From JBBDYH01 sp040901795 (GTDB lineage Bacteria > Planctomycetota > Planctomycetia > Pirellulales > JALHPA01): a stretch of DNA of 48,704 nt. A model generated the notes under the pieces. It was not told the DNA's origin. It was given only the letters and a program-made list of their open reading frames with translations, and made no database searches. Location: the NCBI GenBank assembly GCA_040901795.1, contig JBBDYH010000015.1, positions 1 through 48,704 of the forward strand, written 5' to 3'. Positions 25,996 through 34,032 of the stretch are shown here, in pieces (positions within the stretch are counted from its first letter, which is position 1; each line of letters begins with the position of its first letter). Position numbers and translations under genes: made by a program.

Positions 25996-26486
25996 TCGAA
26001 GCGGACCTGTAAGCCGGGTTCTGTTCCCGCCAGTGGCGGGCGATGGCCATTTCTCTAGGACGGCGATTGCTCGACGCCTCAAGCGACCTACCCGGGAGTC
26101 ATACGGGGCCGGACCGGTCCCGGACGCGGCAAGCCGCGCCTGCTCCCTGCTTGGCCTTGCTTCCGGCGGGGTTTGCCTAGCCAGACCGGTCACCCGGCCT
26201 GCTGGTGAGCTCTTACCTCACCGTTTCACCCTTACCGACACGAACGATGAAGGATGAACGGCGCTAGCATGGCTGGTTAAGCCTTCCCCGTCCTAACTCC
26301 TCATTCAGCGTTCATCATTCATCGTTCGTACCGGCGGTTTGCTTTCTGTTGCACTTTCCCTGGTCTTGCGACCGATGGGCGTTACCCATCGCCGTGTCCT
26401 GTGAAGCCCGGACTTTCCTCCCGGAGCCTGCGGCGAATCGTAAACGACGCGACGCTGGCTCCCGGCGGCCACCCGGTCCGCTTCGA
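25996..26486 (-). ncRNA. rnpB: RNase P RNA (class A)
   Basis: A ribozyme of about 491 bases that trims tRNA 5' ends. Conserved elements on the minus strand are the 5' P1 strand TCGAAGCGGACC, paired exactly with the 3' end GGTCCGCTTCGA; the CR-I core GGAGGAAAGTCCGGGC; the J region with AGAAAGCAAACCGCC; GGTAAGGGTGAAACGGTGAG with AAGAGCTCACC; and the terminal AACCCGGCTTACAGG (L15 region, for tRNA CCA binding). The P12 position holds an extra arm: 21-base complementary strands at 26240-26260 and 26309-26329 (one mismatch) built from GATGAATGATGAA-type words. The RNA is longer than usual (350-420) mainly because of this arm. Confidence 0.93.
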
Positions 26487-26494
26487 CTAACTGA

Positions 26495-26525
26495 ATCATA
26501 TCCTAGCCTGAGTACGCAGATGCAA
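26495..26525 (-). promoter_or_regulatory. rnpB promoter
   Basis: On the minus strand TTGCAT (26525-26520), a 19-base spacer and TATGAT (26500-26495) place the start near 26486-26488, the 5' end of the P1 helix. The spacing is one to two bases longer than ideal. Confidence 0.5.
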
Positions 26526-26786
26526 GCGGCTGGTTCAATGGCGGATGCTAAAGCGCGCCTGGATTGGGCAAGTTGGGGTAGCCTGACGCCTTTTCGCTGC
26601 CGGAACGCCACGGAGGGCGTTCTCTACAGACGTTACGCCCTTCAATCGGCGGTTTCGCATTCGCACGCAGTTCGAACCCGGCTATATTTACGGGTTTGCA
26701 GCGAATACGTCTTGAGAAGGGTCGTGTGGCACTGCTCGCGGCGAGCAGTGGCACGGCACGGCCAACCACAACCGATGGAAGCCGTC

Positions 26787-28445
26787 ATGGAAAAAGCCGC
26801 TCAGCCTGCCGCAGAAAAAGCACCCACCGCCGGAGGCGGTTCCACCGCGAGGACCATTCGCGAAACCGTGGAATCGATCGTAATCGCGTTCGTACTGGCG
26901 TTCTTGTTTCGCACGTTCGAGGCCGAAGCCTTCGTCATTCCCACCGGCTCGATGGCGCCGACCTTGCAAGGACGCCACAAGGATGTTGTTTGTCCGGAGT
27001 GCGAGTACCAGTACCGGGTTGGCGCCCAGGGGGAGCGGGAGGAACGGAACCCAAAGTTGCTTATGTTGCGGTCCGTTTGTCCGATGTGCCGGTATGAGCT
27101 GGAACTGGACAAATTGATCCCGGCAGAGCCGCGCAACTTTCAGACGTTTGAAGGGGACCGGATCCTGGTCAACAAGTTTTCGTACGACCTTGCCAGCCCA
27201 CAACGCTGGGACGTGGTCGTCTTCAAGTATCCCGAGGACGCTAAGACCAACTACATCAAGCGTCTGGTGGGCCTGCCGGGCGAGCACGTGTTCATCGGCG
27301 ATCCCGGACGCGGCCATCGCGTACCGCCGAGCGGGACGGGCGATATCTACATCAGCATCGATGGGGACAAGACGCGCCGCATCGCGCGCAAAGATAAGCC
27401 CGACAAGCTGGTGGCCACACTTCAAGACGTGTATGACAATGACTATGTTCCCGTGAACCTCTTGGAGGCCGGCTGGCCATCGCGGTGGAAGAACGACGCG
27501 GCCGGCAACGAGGCCTGGCTGGCCGAGGACGGTACTCGTACCTTCTCCACGAATGGAAAGCAGCGTGGCGAGGTCTGGCTGCGCTATCATCATCTGATGC
27601 CGCGGCATGTGCCACCGGAGACTCCGTCGTGGACGAACGCCGCAGAGACCCGCTACGACAGCTATTTGATCCGCGATTTCTACGCCTACAACACTGGCGA
27701 ATACCCGAATCATCGCATCGGCCACGGCGATAACTGGGTTGGCGACCTGGCACTGGAGTGTGAAGTCGAAATCCGATCAAACAGCGGCGAGCTGGTCCTC
27801 GAGCTGGTCAAAGGCGGCCGCACGTTTCAAGCCCGAGTCGACATCGAAAGCGGCGATGCGCGGCTGGTGATTCCCGGACTGGTTAGCTACCACCCAACGG
27901 CCAAGAACGCCATTGACGGCGCGGGCACGTACGAGCTTCGTTTTGCCAACGTCGATGAGCAGCTCTGTTTGTTCGTCGATGAAGAGCTCGTGAAATTCGA
28001 TGCCGCGACAACGTACGACTCGCTTGGAAACTACGAGCCGGTCACCGACCCCGGGCTGAGCCCGGTCGGCGCCACCGACCTTTCGCCGGCTGGAATTGCC
28101 ACGACCGGGGCGGAGGTGCGCGTGAGCCACTTGCGAATCAAGCGCGACGTGTTCTACACGCGCGGGGAACAGGACGACGCCATCGATGACATCGCGCTGG
28201 CCGATAAAGACAACGACGAAGAAGATCAGTTCTTCATGCTGGGGGACAATAGTCCGGCCAGCAAGGATGGCCGGATGTGGGGACCGGTGGACTATGTCGA
28301 GCGACGGCTGTTGATCGGCAAGGCGGTGTACATCTACTGGCCACACGGCGTTCCCGCGGGCTTCAGCTTTCCGGTGAATATATTTGGTTCGAAGAAATAC
28401 ATTCCATTCTGGCCGAACTTCGGACGGATGGAACGGGTGAGATGA
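26787..28445 (+). CDS. lepB: Signal peptidase I with zinc-ribbon and LamG-like insertions
   Basis: A 552-residue type I signal peptidase. A single N-terminal membrane helix (about 28-45) is followed by box B FVIPTGSMAPTL with nucleophile Ser55, box C EGDRILVNKFSYDL, box D KTNYIKRLVGLPGE with general base Lys158, and box E GDNSPASKDGRMWG (about 485-498). It removes signal peptides at the outer face of the inner membrane. Two insertions stand out: a four-cysteine zinc-ribbon-like unit between boxes B and C (CPEC at 69-72, CPMC at 98-101), and about 300 residues between boxes D and E that include a concanavalin/LamG-like domain (ALECEVEIRSNSGELVLELV). Start 26787 is preferred (GGAAG five bases upstream); 26775 is possible. 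Confidence 0.92.
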   Translation: MEKAAQPAAEKAPTAGGGSTARTIRETVESIVIAFVLAFLFRTFEAEAFVIPTGSMAPTLQGRHKDVVCPECEYQYRVGAQGEREERNPKLLMLRSVCPMCRYELELDKLIPAEPRNFQTFEGDRILVNKFSYDLASPQRWDVVVFKYPEDAKTNYIKRLVGLPGEHVFIGDPGRGHRVPPSGTGDIYISIDGDKTRRIARKDKPDKLVATLQDVYDNDYVPVNLLEAGWPSRWKNDAAGNEAWLAEDGTRTFSTNGKQRGEVWLRYHHLMPRHVPPETPSWTNAAETRYDSYLIRDFYAYNTGEYPNHRIGHGDNWVGDLALECEVEIRSNSGELVLELVKGGRTFQARVDIESGDARLVIPGLVSYHPTAKNAIDGAGTYELRFANVDEQLCLFVDEELVKFDAATTYDSLGNYEPVTDPGLSPVGATDLSPAGIATTGAEVRVSHLRIKRDVFYTRGEQDDAIDDIALADKDNDEEDQFFMLGDNSPASKDGRMWGPVDYVERRLLIGKAVYIYWPHGVPAGFSFPVNIFGSKKYIPFWPNFGRMERVR

Positions 28446-28560
28446 GAACAACCAATGACCAAGTCCCAATGACCAAGTAATCAGGCAGCTTCTTCCACAT
28501 TGGTCATTGAGGTTTGGTCATTCGTTTGGCATTCGGATTTTGTCATTCGTCATTGCAGTC
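28446..28560. repeat. Degenerate AATGACCAA repeats as inverted arms
   Basis: The lepB-lptB spacer reads ACCAATGACCAAGTCCCAAT GACCAAGTAATC and then, after about 15 bases, ATTGGTCATTGAGGTTTGGT CATTCG and further GTCATTCGTCATTG words. The second half is the reverse complement of the same word family as the first, so the spacer can fold into an imperfect hairpin. No reading frame is present. Confidence 0.75.
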
Positions 28561-28573
28561 ATGGAGGACTCTC

Positions 28574-29353
28574 ATGCCGCTTCTACAAGTCCGCGGGCTG
28601 GTGAAGACCTACGGCCGCCGGCGCGTCGTCGACGGCGTTGACTTCGACGTCTACGCGGGTGAGATCGTCGGTCTGCTCGGCCCCAACGGCGCTGGTAAAA
28701 CAACCAGCTTTCGCATGACCTGCGGCCTCATCGAGCCGGACGCCGGACGGGTGATGCTCGGGGGCGTCGACGTGACGCGCTGGCCGATGTACCGCCGTGC
28801 CCGAAACGGCAACATGGGGTACCTCGCTCAGGAGCAGAGCGTCTTTCGCAAGCTCACTGTGGAGCAAAACCTGCTGGCGATCATGGAGATGCTGGCAATC
28901 GACCCGCGCGAACGCAAGCGCCGCTGCGAGCAGTTGTTGCGGCAGTTCGACATTGTGACGATCCGCAAATCGCTGGCGATGGTCATTTCCGGTGGTGAAA
29001 AGCGGCGGCTGGAAATCGCCCGCTGTTTGATCTCCGAGCCGCGGATCATTCTGCTGGACGAGCCGTTTACGGGAATCGACCCGGTCACGATCAACAGCAT
29101 CCAGCAGATCATTCAGCGGCTGGCGGACGAGGGGATCGCCATTCTAATTACCGACCACCGCGAGCGCGAGACGCTGGCGATCACACACCGCAGCTACGTG
29201 ATCCGCGCGGGGCAGGTGCTCTGCCATGGGACCGCGGAGGAAGTCCTCGCCAACCCTGATGCTCGGAAGTATTACTTCGGCGATGACCCGGGAATCGCGA
29301 TCGGTCGCGGCCCGCATCCTTCTCCCGGGAGGCATGCATCCCATCCCCTGTAA
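28574..29353 (+). CDS. lptB: LPS-export ABC transporter ATPase
   Basis: A 259-residue ABC ATPase: Walker A GPNGAGKTT (36-44), Q-loop YLAQEQSVF, signature ISGGEKRRLEIAR (138-150), Walker B IILLDEPFTGIDP (158-170) and the switch His in LITDHRERET. The Q-loop sequence and the ITDHRERETL switch segment are characteristic of LptB, which powers lipopolysaccharide transport with LptFG. Those partners are not in the window. It ends with a poorly conserved, Pro/His-rich tail of about 15 residues. GGAGG (28563-28567) lies six bases before the ATG at 28574. Confidence 0.88.
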   Translation: MPLLQVRGLVKTYGRRRVVDGVDFDVYAGEIVGLLGPNGAGKTTSFRMTCGLIEPDAGRVMLGGVDVTRWPMYRRARNGNMGYLAQEQSVFRKLTVEQNLLAIMEMLAIDPRERKRRCEQLLRQFDIVTIRKSLAMVISGGEKRRLEIARCLISEPRIILLDEPFTGIDPVTINSIQQIIQRLADEGIAILITDHRERETLAITHRSYVIRAGQVLCHGTAEEVLANPDARKYYFGDDPGIAIGRGPHPSPGRHASHPL

Positions 29354-29375
29354 AGCAGGGTTTGTGCCGAATTGC

Positions 29376-30446
29376 CTACGCCGCTTCAGAATCGTCCGCC
29401 TTCGTCGTACTCATTCCGTACAGATATAGGATGATGCCGAAACTAACGACCACCAGCATGATGACTGCGAGAACCAGGTAATTGGGAACCATCGGCGCTT
29501 GGGGTATAGGCGCCGGGGCAGCTGGCGGTGTAATGCGATCCTCAATCCTCGCCCCTTTCGGCAGCGTGTGCGCGTCGTCCCGCGGCGGCGGAGCAAGCGC
29601 GTCTAATTGGAGATCGCTCACCTTGACGGTGCCTGTCTGGCCCCAGTTCTTGTCGTCGGGGGATTTGTTTTTGTGGGGAAATGCATGTCGACTGGAAGCG
29701 GATTTCAAGAACCAGGCTGGTGTGGGGTCGCTTCGCACTTGTTGATACGTCATATCGGTGACCGCACTGACGTGACCGTCGTAAAGGTAATACACGCGCG
29801 TTGGCAAAAAGTTGAATCGTGACGAGCACTCGATCACGGGCTTATTCCCTCCTCCGAAGCTCTTGGAGCGGAGTTCAATGACGGTCTCCTCGTCAGAGTG
29901 CTTGATTGTCTTGGCCGACTCGATCATTCCGAGCTTTCGTAGTGACCTGAGACCTTCCGCTAACGTCAGAAAACCGATCTCGCGAGGATCGTATTGCATT
30001 TGCCCCGCGAAGCTCTTCGCGTCGGACCAAGGACTGATGAGGGCTCTGTTTAGTTTGGCTGTGTACTGCGTAATGCCTGTTTCGTCGACCGAGAATGTTT
30101 GTCGCCCGTGCGGCCCCGAGATATCGAATCGTGCGTTCTCACCGGCAAGCTCTGCGGTCCACTCAACGACCTGGAGTGGATGCGGGTCCACTTTCAGCAG
30201 ACCGGTGGATTTCGTTCCGCCAGGGGGCGGGACAGGCAGCGGTGCGGGCGCCGGCGGGCCGGCTTCAATTTTGAACGACGTCATAATCTCCTTGCGTAAC
30301 CGTGCCTTCAACGGTCCTAGCCGCCGGTCGTTCTCTCTTACCGCTGACATGACCTTATCGATAAGGGCGGCTTGCTCCGATGGATCCTCGGCTGATGCCA
30401 CACTCGACAGGACAATGCACGCGGCGGAGACATGCAGCAGGCGCAT
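29376..30446 (-). CDS. Hypothetical exported protein with C-terminal anchor
   Basis: A 356-residue protein with a signal peptide (MRLLHVSAACIVLSSVASAE), a globular extracytoplasmic region and one C-terminal membrane helix (NYLVLAVIMLVVVSFGIILY). The mature part contains VEWTAELAGENARFDISGPH and DGHVSAVTDMTYQQVRSDP, with beta-rich composition. A Pro-rich linker (PPAAPAPIPQAP) precedes the anchor. I do not recognise the family. AGAGG seven bases before the ATG at 30446 fixes the start; the frame is open further upstream. It converges with lptB. Confidence 0.65.
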   Translation of the reverse strand: MRLLHVSAACIVLSSVASAEDPSEQAALIDKVMSAVRENDRRLGPLKARLRKEIMTSFKIEAGPPAPAPLPVPPPGGTKSTGLLKVDPHPLQVVEWTAELAGENARFDISGPHGRQTFSVDETGITQYTAKLNRALISPWSDAKSFAGQMQYDPREIGFLTLAEGLRSLRKLGMIESAKTIKHSDEETVIELRSKSFGGGNKPVIECSSRFNFLPTRVYYLYDGHVSAVTDMTYQQVRSDPTPAWFLKSASSRHAFPHKNKSPDDKNWGQTGTVKVSDLQLDALAPPPRDDAHTLPKGARIEDRITPPAAPAPIPQAPMVPNYLVLAVIMLVVVSFGIILYLYGMSTTKADDSEAA

Positions 30447-30699
30447 CGAAGGACCTCTTTTCGTGAGAATGGAGCGATTCCCTTGGCGCAAAAGTAACCG
30501 GTGGAACGGCGGAATACAACTCTCAGCCGGCCCCGCCAACTGAGGGGGAATGGGGCATGGGGACATTCTCGCTGTTCGAATACCGCCGACGTGCATGGCC
30601 GCGATTGCGAGTCGATATCCGATGAGACGTGCCCCATCGACGTCGCCAACGGGCGTTGCCGCAATCGGTGCTCCTCCCGATGTTCGGCGAAGCGACCCC

Positions 30700-30729
30700 T
30701 TGACAAGTATGCCACTTATATTGTATACT
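30700..30729 (+). promoter_or_regulatory. Orphan sigma-70-type promoter
   Basis: TTGACA (30700-30705), 18-base spacer and TATACT (30724-30729). The expected start is about 30736. Neither strand shows a convincing gene downstream in this direction. Confidence 0.6.
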
Positions 30730-30735
30730 AATGAC

Positions 30736-30850
30736 CACTAGGATGCAATTCACCGTGCCGCGTCGGTCTTTGGCAATTCGAAACCACCTCAACGCAGGCG
30801 TTTGCACGCCTGCCGTTCATCTGGCTTTCGTGCGCCGTTCGCGCTTTTTT
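30736..30850 (+). ncRNA. Candidate small RNA
   Basis: The region starts at the predicted start of the orphan promoter and ends at a T-run. It contains a hairpin GCAGGCG-TTTGCA-CGCCTGC (30794-30813) and then GCGC-CGTTC-GCGC followed by TTTTTT (30832-30850), a weak terminator-like end. The length would be about 115 bases. There is no family match; the evidence is only promoter, structure and terminator order. Confidence 0.3.
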
Positions 30851-31044
30851 CTGCGCTTATTCCGGGCGGTAAGTTCCGGCTACACGCGGTTCCACGCCGC
30901 AAAACCAGCGATTCTCTGCGAACACGCCGCACAAACACGGCGGCGAAAGTTCTCGCCCCCGCGATTTTTCCGGGAACAGAACACAAACCCGACCGAGAAT
31001 CGCCTGTTTTCTCGGCCCATTCCTCGCCGTTTGTTCAACCCAGT

Positions 31045-31791
31045 TTACACCGGTGCGGGGCGTTCGGGGCCGAAGAGAAACGACACGAGGTCGCGCGTGC
31101 CGAGAACCTTGGGACTGGCGAAGAGCTCGCCCGCCACATATCCCGCGGCAGTGCCGCAATGCATGGCGATCGCCCGCACGCGCTCGAAGACATGCGCCTT
31201 GGCCGGCGGAAACTGCGTCTCGTAGCAGCGGATGGCGTTAATCTTCGCTTCCAGCGTATCGCTAATATCGACGACCAGGTGACCCGCTCCCGGCGGCAGA
31301 TCAAGCGAGTGGAATGCCAGCGTGTAGTAGAGGTAACCCGCAATGGGATGCACGGGCAGGCCGTCGAAATAGGCGTCCCACTTGGTGAGCCGCGAATAGA
31401 ACACCGCCGCGTCCGTGATTTGCACGGCCTGAAAGTGATCTGGCGAGGCCAACGGCGTCTTTTCGCCGAAGCCGAGCACCAGTCGCGGTCGATAGCGGCG
31501 AAAGACTTTGGCCAGCGCCACGCGGGCCTCGAACGTGTCGAACAGCCGCCGGTTGGGGAGTTCTAATTGCACGCGGATCTGCACGCCGAGCACCTCGGCG
31601 GCGCGGCGCGCTTCAGCCAGCCGCACTTCCGGCCCCGGCGAAAGCGGCGTCGGTTCGCCATCGGTGAGATCGACGATCCCCACGCGATAACCCTGCTGCA
31701 CCAGCTTGGCCAGCGTGCCGCCGCAGGCGATCTCGACATCGTCGGGATGCGCTCCAACGGCAATCACGTCGAGTTGGAGTTCTTCACTCAC
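31045..31791 (-). CDS. bshB1: PIG-L deacetylase, BshB1-like
   Basis: A 248-residue zinc hydrolase of the PIG-L/LmbE family. The metal-binding motif GAHPDDVEIACGGTL (residues 13-27) is followed by GIVDLTDGEPTPLS, LELPNRRLFDT and the SPDHFQAVQI His motif. The pattern is closest to BshB1, which deacetylates GlcNAc-malate in bacillithiol synthesis; other N-acetyl-sugar substrates remain possible since no bshA or bshC is nearby. It starts at GTG, 172 bases after the cobL stop; the spacer is filled by degenerate repeats, so an operon is uncertain. Confidence 0.8.
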   Translation of the reverse strand: MSEELQLDVIAVGAHPDDVEIACGGTLAKLVQQGYRVGIVDLTDGEPTPLSPGPEVRLAEARRAAEVLGVQIRVQLELPNRRLFDTFEARVALAKVFRRYRPRLVLGFGEKTPLASPDHFQAVQITDAAVFYSRLTKWDAYFDGLPVHPIAGYLYYTLAFHSLDLPPGAGHLVVDISDTLEAKINAIRCYETQFPPAKAHVFERVRAIAMHCGTAAGYVAGELFASPKVLGTRDLVSFLFGPERPAPV

Positions 31792-31794
31792 GGG

Positions 31795-31978
31795 AGATGG
31801 GAGGATGACGGAGCGAGATAGCGGGATGACAAAAGGCGATAGGGGGATGAAGCGAAGGATGGGGCGATGACAAAGGGCGCGAGGAGACGAACCTGGAACC
31901 GACTTCGTTTTTCATCCATCCCCCGATCGCATTCCGTATCCCCTGATCTCCCTTCGTATCTCCCTATCGCCTCTTAGG
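31795..31978. repeat. Degenerate GGATGACG/GATAG repeats as inverted arms
   Basis: The left part (31795-31880) repeats words such as GGGATGAC, GCGATAGGGGGATGA and GAAGGATGGGGCGATGAC. The right part (31915-31978) is the complement-like series CATCCATCCCCCGATCGC, GTATCCCCTGATCTCCC and TATCTCCCTATCGCCTC. It fills the cobL-bshB1 spacer and extends into the last codons of cobL. Confidence 0.7.
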
Positions 31979-33232
31979 CGTCCCCATATCTCCTTTGGTG
32001 GCTGCGAGGAGGAACGTCGGGTTGAGGGCTTCGAAGCGGACGCGCTCGAGCTGGTACGTGCCGCGGGCGACGTTGATCATCCAGACCTTCACGTCGGGCG
32101 CCTGCCGCTGCATGATCTCGTGCACACCAGAAAGGTTTTCAATGCTGCCGACGTTGGCGACCAGCCGCCCGCCGGACTTGAGGCGTCGATACGCGAGTTC
32201 CACTAGCCGGGCGATTTCGCGGCCGCTGCCGCCGACGAAGATCGCCTCCGGATCGGGCAGCTCGGCCCATGCGTCCGGGGCCCGACCGAGCACGGCGACG
32301 ATGTTTTTCAAACCAAACCGCTCTGCGTTGGAGAGAATGAGCTGGTGGTCATCGGCGTCCATCTCGATGGCGTACGTCTTGCCCTGCGGAGCAAGCTGAG
32401 CACACTCGACCGACACCGAGCCGCTGCCCGCGCCGATGTCCCAGACGATGCTGTCCGCACGCAGCGCGAGCTGTGAGATTGCGATCGCACGCACTTCCGC
32501 CGGCGTCAACAGGCCGTGCTTGGGGCGCGTTTGCAGAAACAGCTCATCGGGATTGCCGAACAGCCGCCGGCCCTCGAGCGCCGCCGCACGATCGGGCGTG
32601 TCCGGCTTACGCACCAGGATCATCACGTTGAGCGGTGAAAACTCATCGGCGGCGATGTCCCTCAGCTCGCCGTGCGTGACGCGCTCGTCCGGCGAGCCAA
32701 GGTTCTCGCAGACGTAGGCCGTAAAATAGTCGAGACGGCTGTCGAGCAGAGCGCGGGCGACAGCGGCAGGGGGATACTCATCGCTGGTGAAAAGTCCCAC
32801 TTTGTCGGCAATGCGGATTTTTTCGATGACGCTTTCGATGCGGTGGCTGGCCAGGTTGGTGAGGAATGCGTCCTCCCAGCTTTCCTTCACGCGGGCGAAG
32901 GCCATCTGCATGCTGCTGACATGGGGAATGACCTCAAAGCGATCTTTGCCCAGCTTGTCGCAGAGGAATCGGGCCACGCCATAGAAGAGCGGATCGCCCG
33001 AGGCGAGGATGACGATCGACTGGTTCTTGGCCGCTTGGATGCGCTCAATGGCTTGCTGCAAGTTCGCGCCCACCGCCAGCCGTGACTTGCCTTGTCCGGG
33101 GACGAGTGCGAGCGTCGACTCGGCCCCGAGCAGCAGGTCGGCGCCCTCGATCAGCGACCGAGCGTGAGCCGTGACGCCGTCGAGACCGTCGTCGCCAATG
33201 CCGATGATGTGGATCTTTTCCGCCGGTTTCAA
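31964..33232 (-). CDS. cobL: Precorrin-6Y methyltransferase (CbiE-CbiT fusion)
   Basis: A protein of about 422 residues, the usual CobL length. The N-terminal CbiE-like SAM methylase (KIHIIGIGDDGLDG, VILASGDPLFYGVARFLC, VIPHVSSMQMAFARV) is fused to a CbiT-like Rossmann methylase (GLLTPAEVRAIAISQLAL, VWDIGAGSGSVSVE, IFVGGSGREIARLV). Together they methylate C5 and C15 of precorrin-6Y and decarboxylate it in cobalamin synthesis. No other cob genes are in the window. The start is uncertain: TTG at 33232 gives the standard length, and TTG at 33268 is another choice. The final residues KGDMGTPKRR are encoded by the repeat that fills the downstream spacer. Confidence 0.88.
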   Translation of the reverse strand: MKPAEKIHIIGIGDDGLDGVTAHARSLIEGADLLLGAESTLALVPGQGKSRLAVGANLQQAIERIQAAKNQSIVILASGDPLFYGVARFLCDKLGKDRFEVIPHVSSMQMAFARVKESWEDAFLTNLASHRIESVIEKIRIADKVGLFTSDEYPPAAVARALLDSRLDYFTAYVCENLGSPDERVTHGELRDIAADEFSPLNVMILVRKPDTPDRAAALEGRRLFGNPDELFLQTRPKHGLLTPAEVRAIAISQLALRADSIVWDIGAGSGSVSVECAQLAPQGKTYAIEMDADDHQLILSNAERFGLKNIVAVLGRAPDAWAELPDPEAIFVGGSGREIARLVELAYRRLKSGGRLVANVGSIENLSGVHEIMQRQAPDVKVWMINVARGTYQLERVRFEALNPTFLLAATKGDMGTPKRR

Positions 33233-33394
33233 CGGTAGTGCCTTGAATGCCCTCAGGAAGGATGCCAAAGTACGCTGATTGTAGCCGCGCGAGGGGGCAG
33301 GTGGAAAGCGGTATGGAGTGCGACGACTCGTCGTCGCTTTGGATATCAAGAAGGCGTCAAGCGTCGGACGTACGTTGGAAACAAAGGGGCTGGT

Positions 33395-34030
33395 ATGAAG
33401 ATCGGTATCTTGGGCGCAGGCAACATGGGGGGAACGCTGGGACGATTGTGGACTGAGCTGCGACACGAGGTATTCTTTGGCCTCCGCGACGCCGAGAGTG
33501 TCAAGGCGCAACGGGCGCTATCGGCTGTTGAGAACGAAGCCGGCTGGGGAACAGCGGCCGAGGCGGCGGAGTTCGCCGAGATCATTCTGATCGCGGTTCC
33601 GTGGGAAGCGACGCAGGAGGTCGTCGAGTCAATCGCACCGCGGCTGGCCGGGAAGGTGCTGATTGACTGCACCAATCCGATTAAGCCGGACTTAAGCGGC
33701 CTGGCGGTCGGACATACGACTTCGGCGGCTGAAGAAATCTCGCGATGGGCGCCCGGGGCGCGGGTGGTGAAGGCCTTCAATACCGTCGGGGCGAGCACCT
33801 TGCACGACGCGAAGTACGGCGACCACTCGGCGTCGGTGTTTGTCTGTGGAGACGATGACCCGGCAAAGAAGATGGTCACCCAGTTGGCCGAAGAGATCGG
33901 CTTTGAGGTCATCGACGCGGGGCCGTTGATTGAGGCACGTTATCTGGAGCCGCTGGCAATGCTGTGGATCCATTTGGCGATTCGCGGGAAGTTTGGTTCG
34001 AAGATCGCCGTGAAACTGTTGCGGCGGTGA
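33395..34030 (+). CDS. NADPH-dependent F420 reductase-like protein
   Basis: A 211-residue Rossmann protein. KIGILGAGNMGGTLGRLWTE is the dinucleotide-binding loop, followed by VFFGLRD, AEIILIAVPWEATQEVVES, VLIDCTNPI and RVVKAFNTVGASTL, the NADP-oxidoreductase coenzyme F420-dependent family pattern. Members reduce F420 or related substrates with NADPH; this one could serve another ketone or flavin-like substrate. AAGGGG lies six bases before the ATG. It is divergent from cobL. Its stop is two bases before an octamer repeat array. Confidence 0.87.
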   Translation: MKIGILGAGNMGGTLGRLWTELRHEVFFGLRDAESVKAQRALSAVENEAGWGTAAEAAEFAEIILIAVPWEATQEVVESIAPRLAGKVLIDCTNPIKPDLSGLAVGHTTSAAEEISRWAPGARVVKAFNTVGASTLHDAKYGDHSASVFVCGDDDPAKKMVTQLAEEIGFEVIDAGPLIEARYLEPLAMLWIHLAIRGKFGSKIAVKLLRR

Positions 34031-34032
34031 AC

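Larger units (their letters stand above)
30447..31044. other. Gene-free spacer with orphan promoter
   Basis: No protein-like frame is present; a plus-strand frame from 30731 has Arg/Ser/Pro-rich composition and overlaps bshB1. Features seen are the plus-strand promoter at 30700-30729 and the hairpins described in the next entries. Confidence 0.5.

Noticed and set aside
30731..31225. 164-codon frame after the orphan promoter
   Set aside because: The product is Arg/Pro/Ser-rich without motif and overlaps the bshB1 coding end; a non-coding RNA explains the promoter better.
33233..33394. Cobalamin riboswitch upstream of cobL
   Set aside because: The 160-base spacer shows no B12-box (AGYCMGgAgaCCkGCcd-like) sequence and is too short for the usual element.
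33233..33511. N-terminal extension of cobL to 33511
   Set aside because: It would overlap the divergent reductase gene, and the extra residues have no family counterpart; 422 residues is the normal CobL length.
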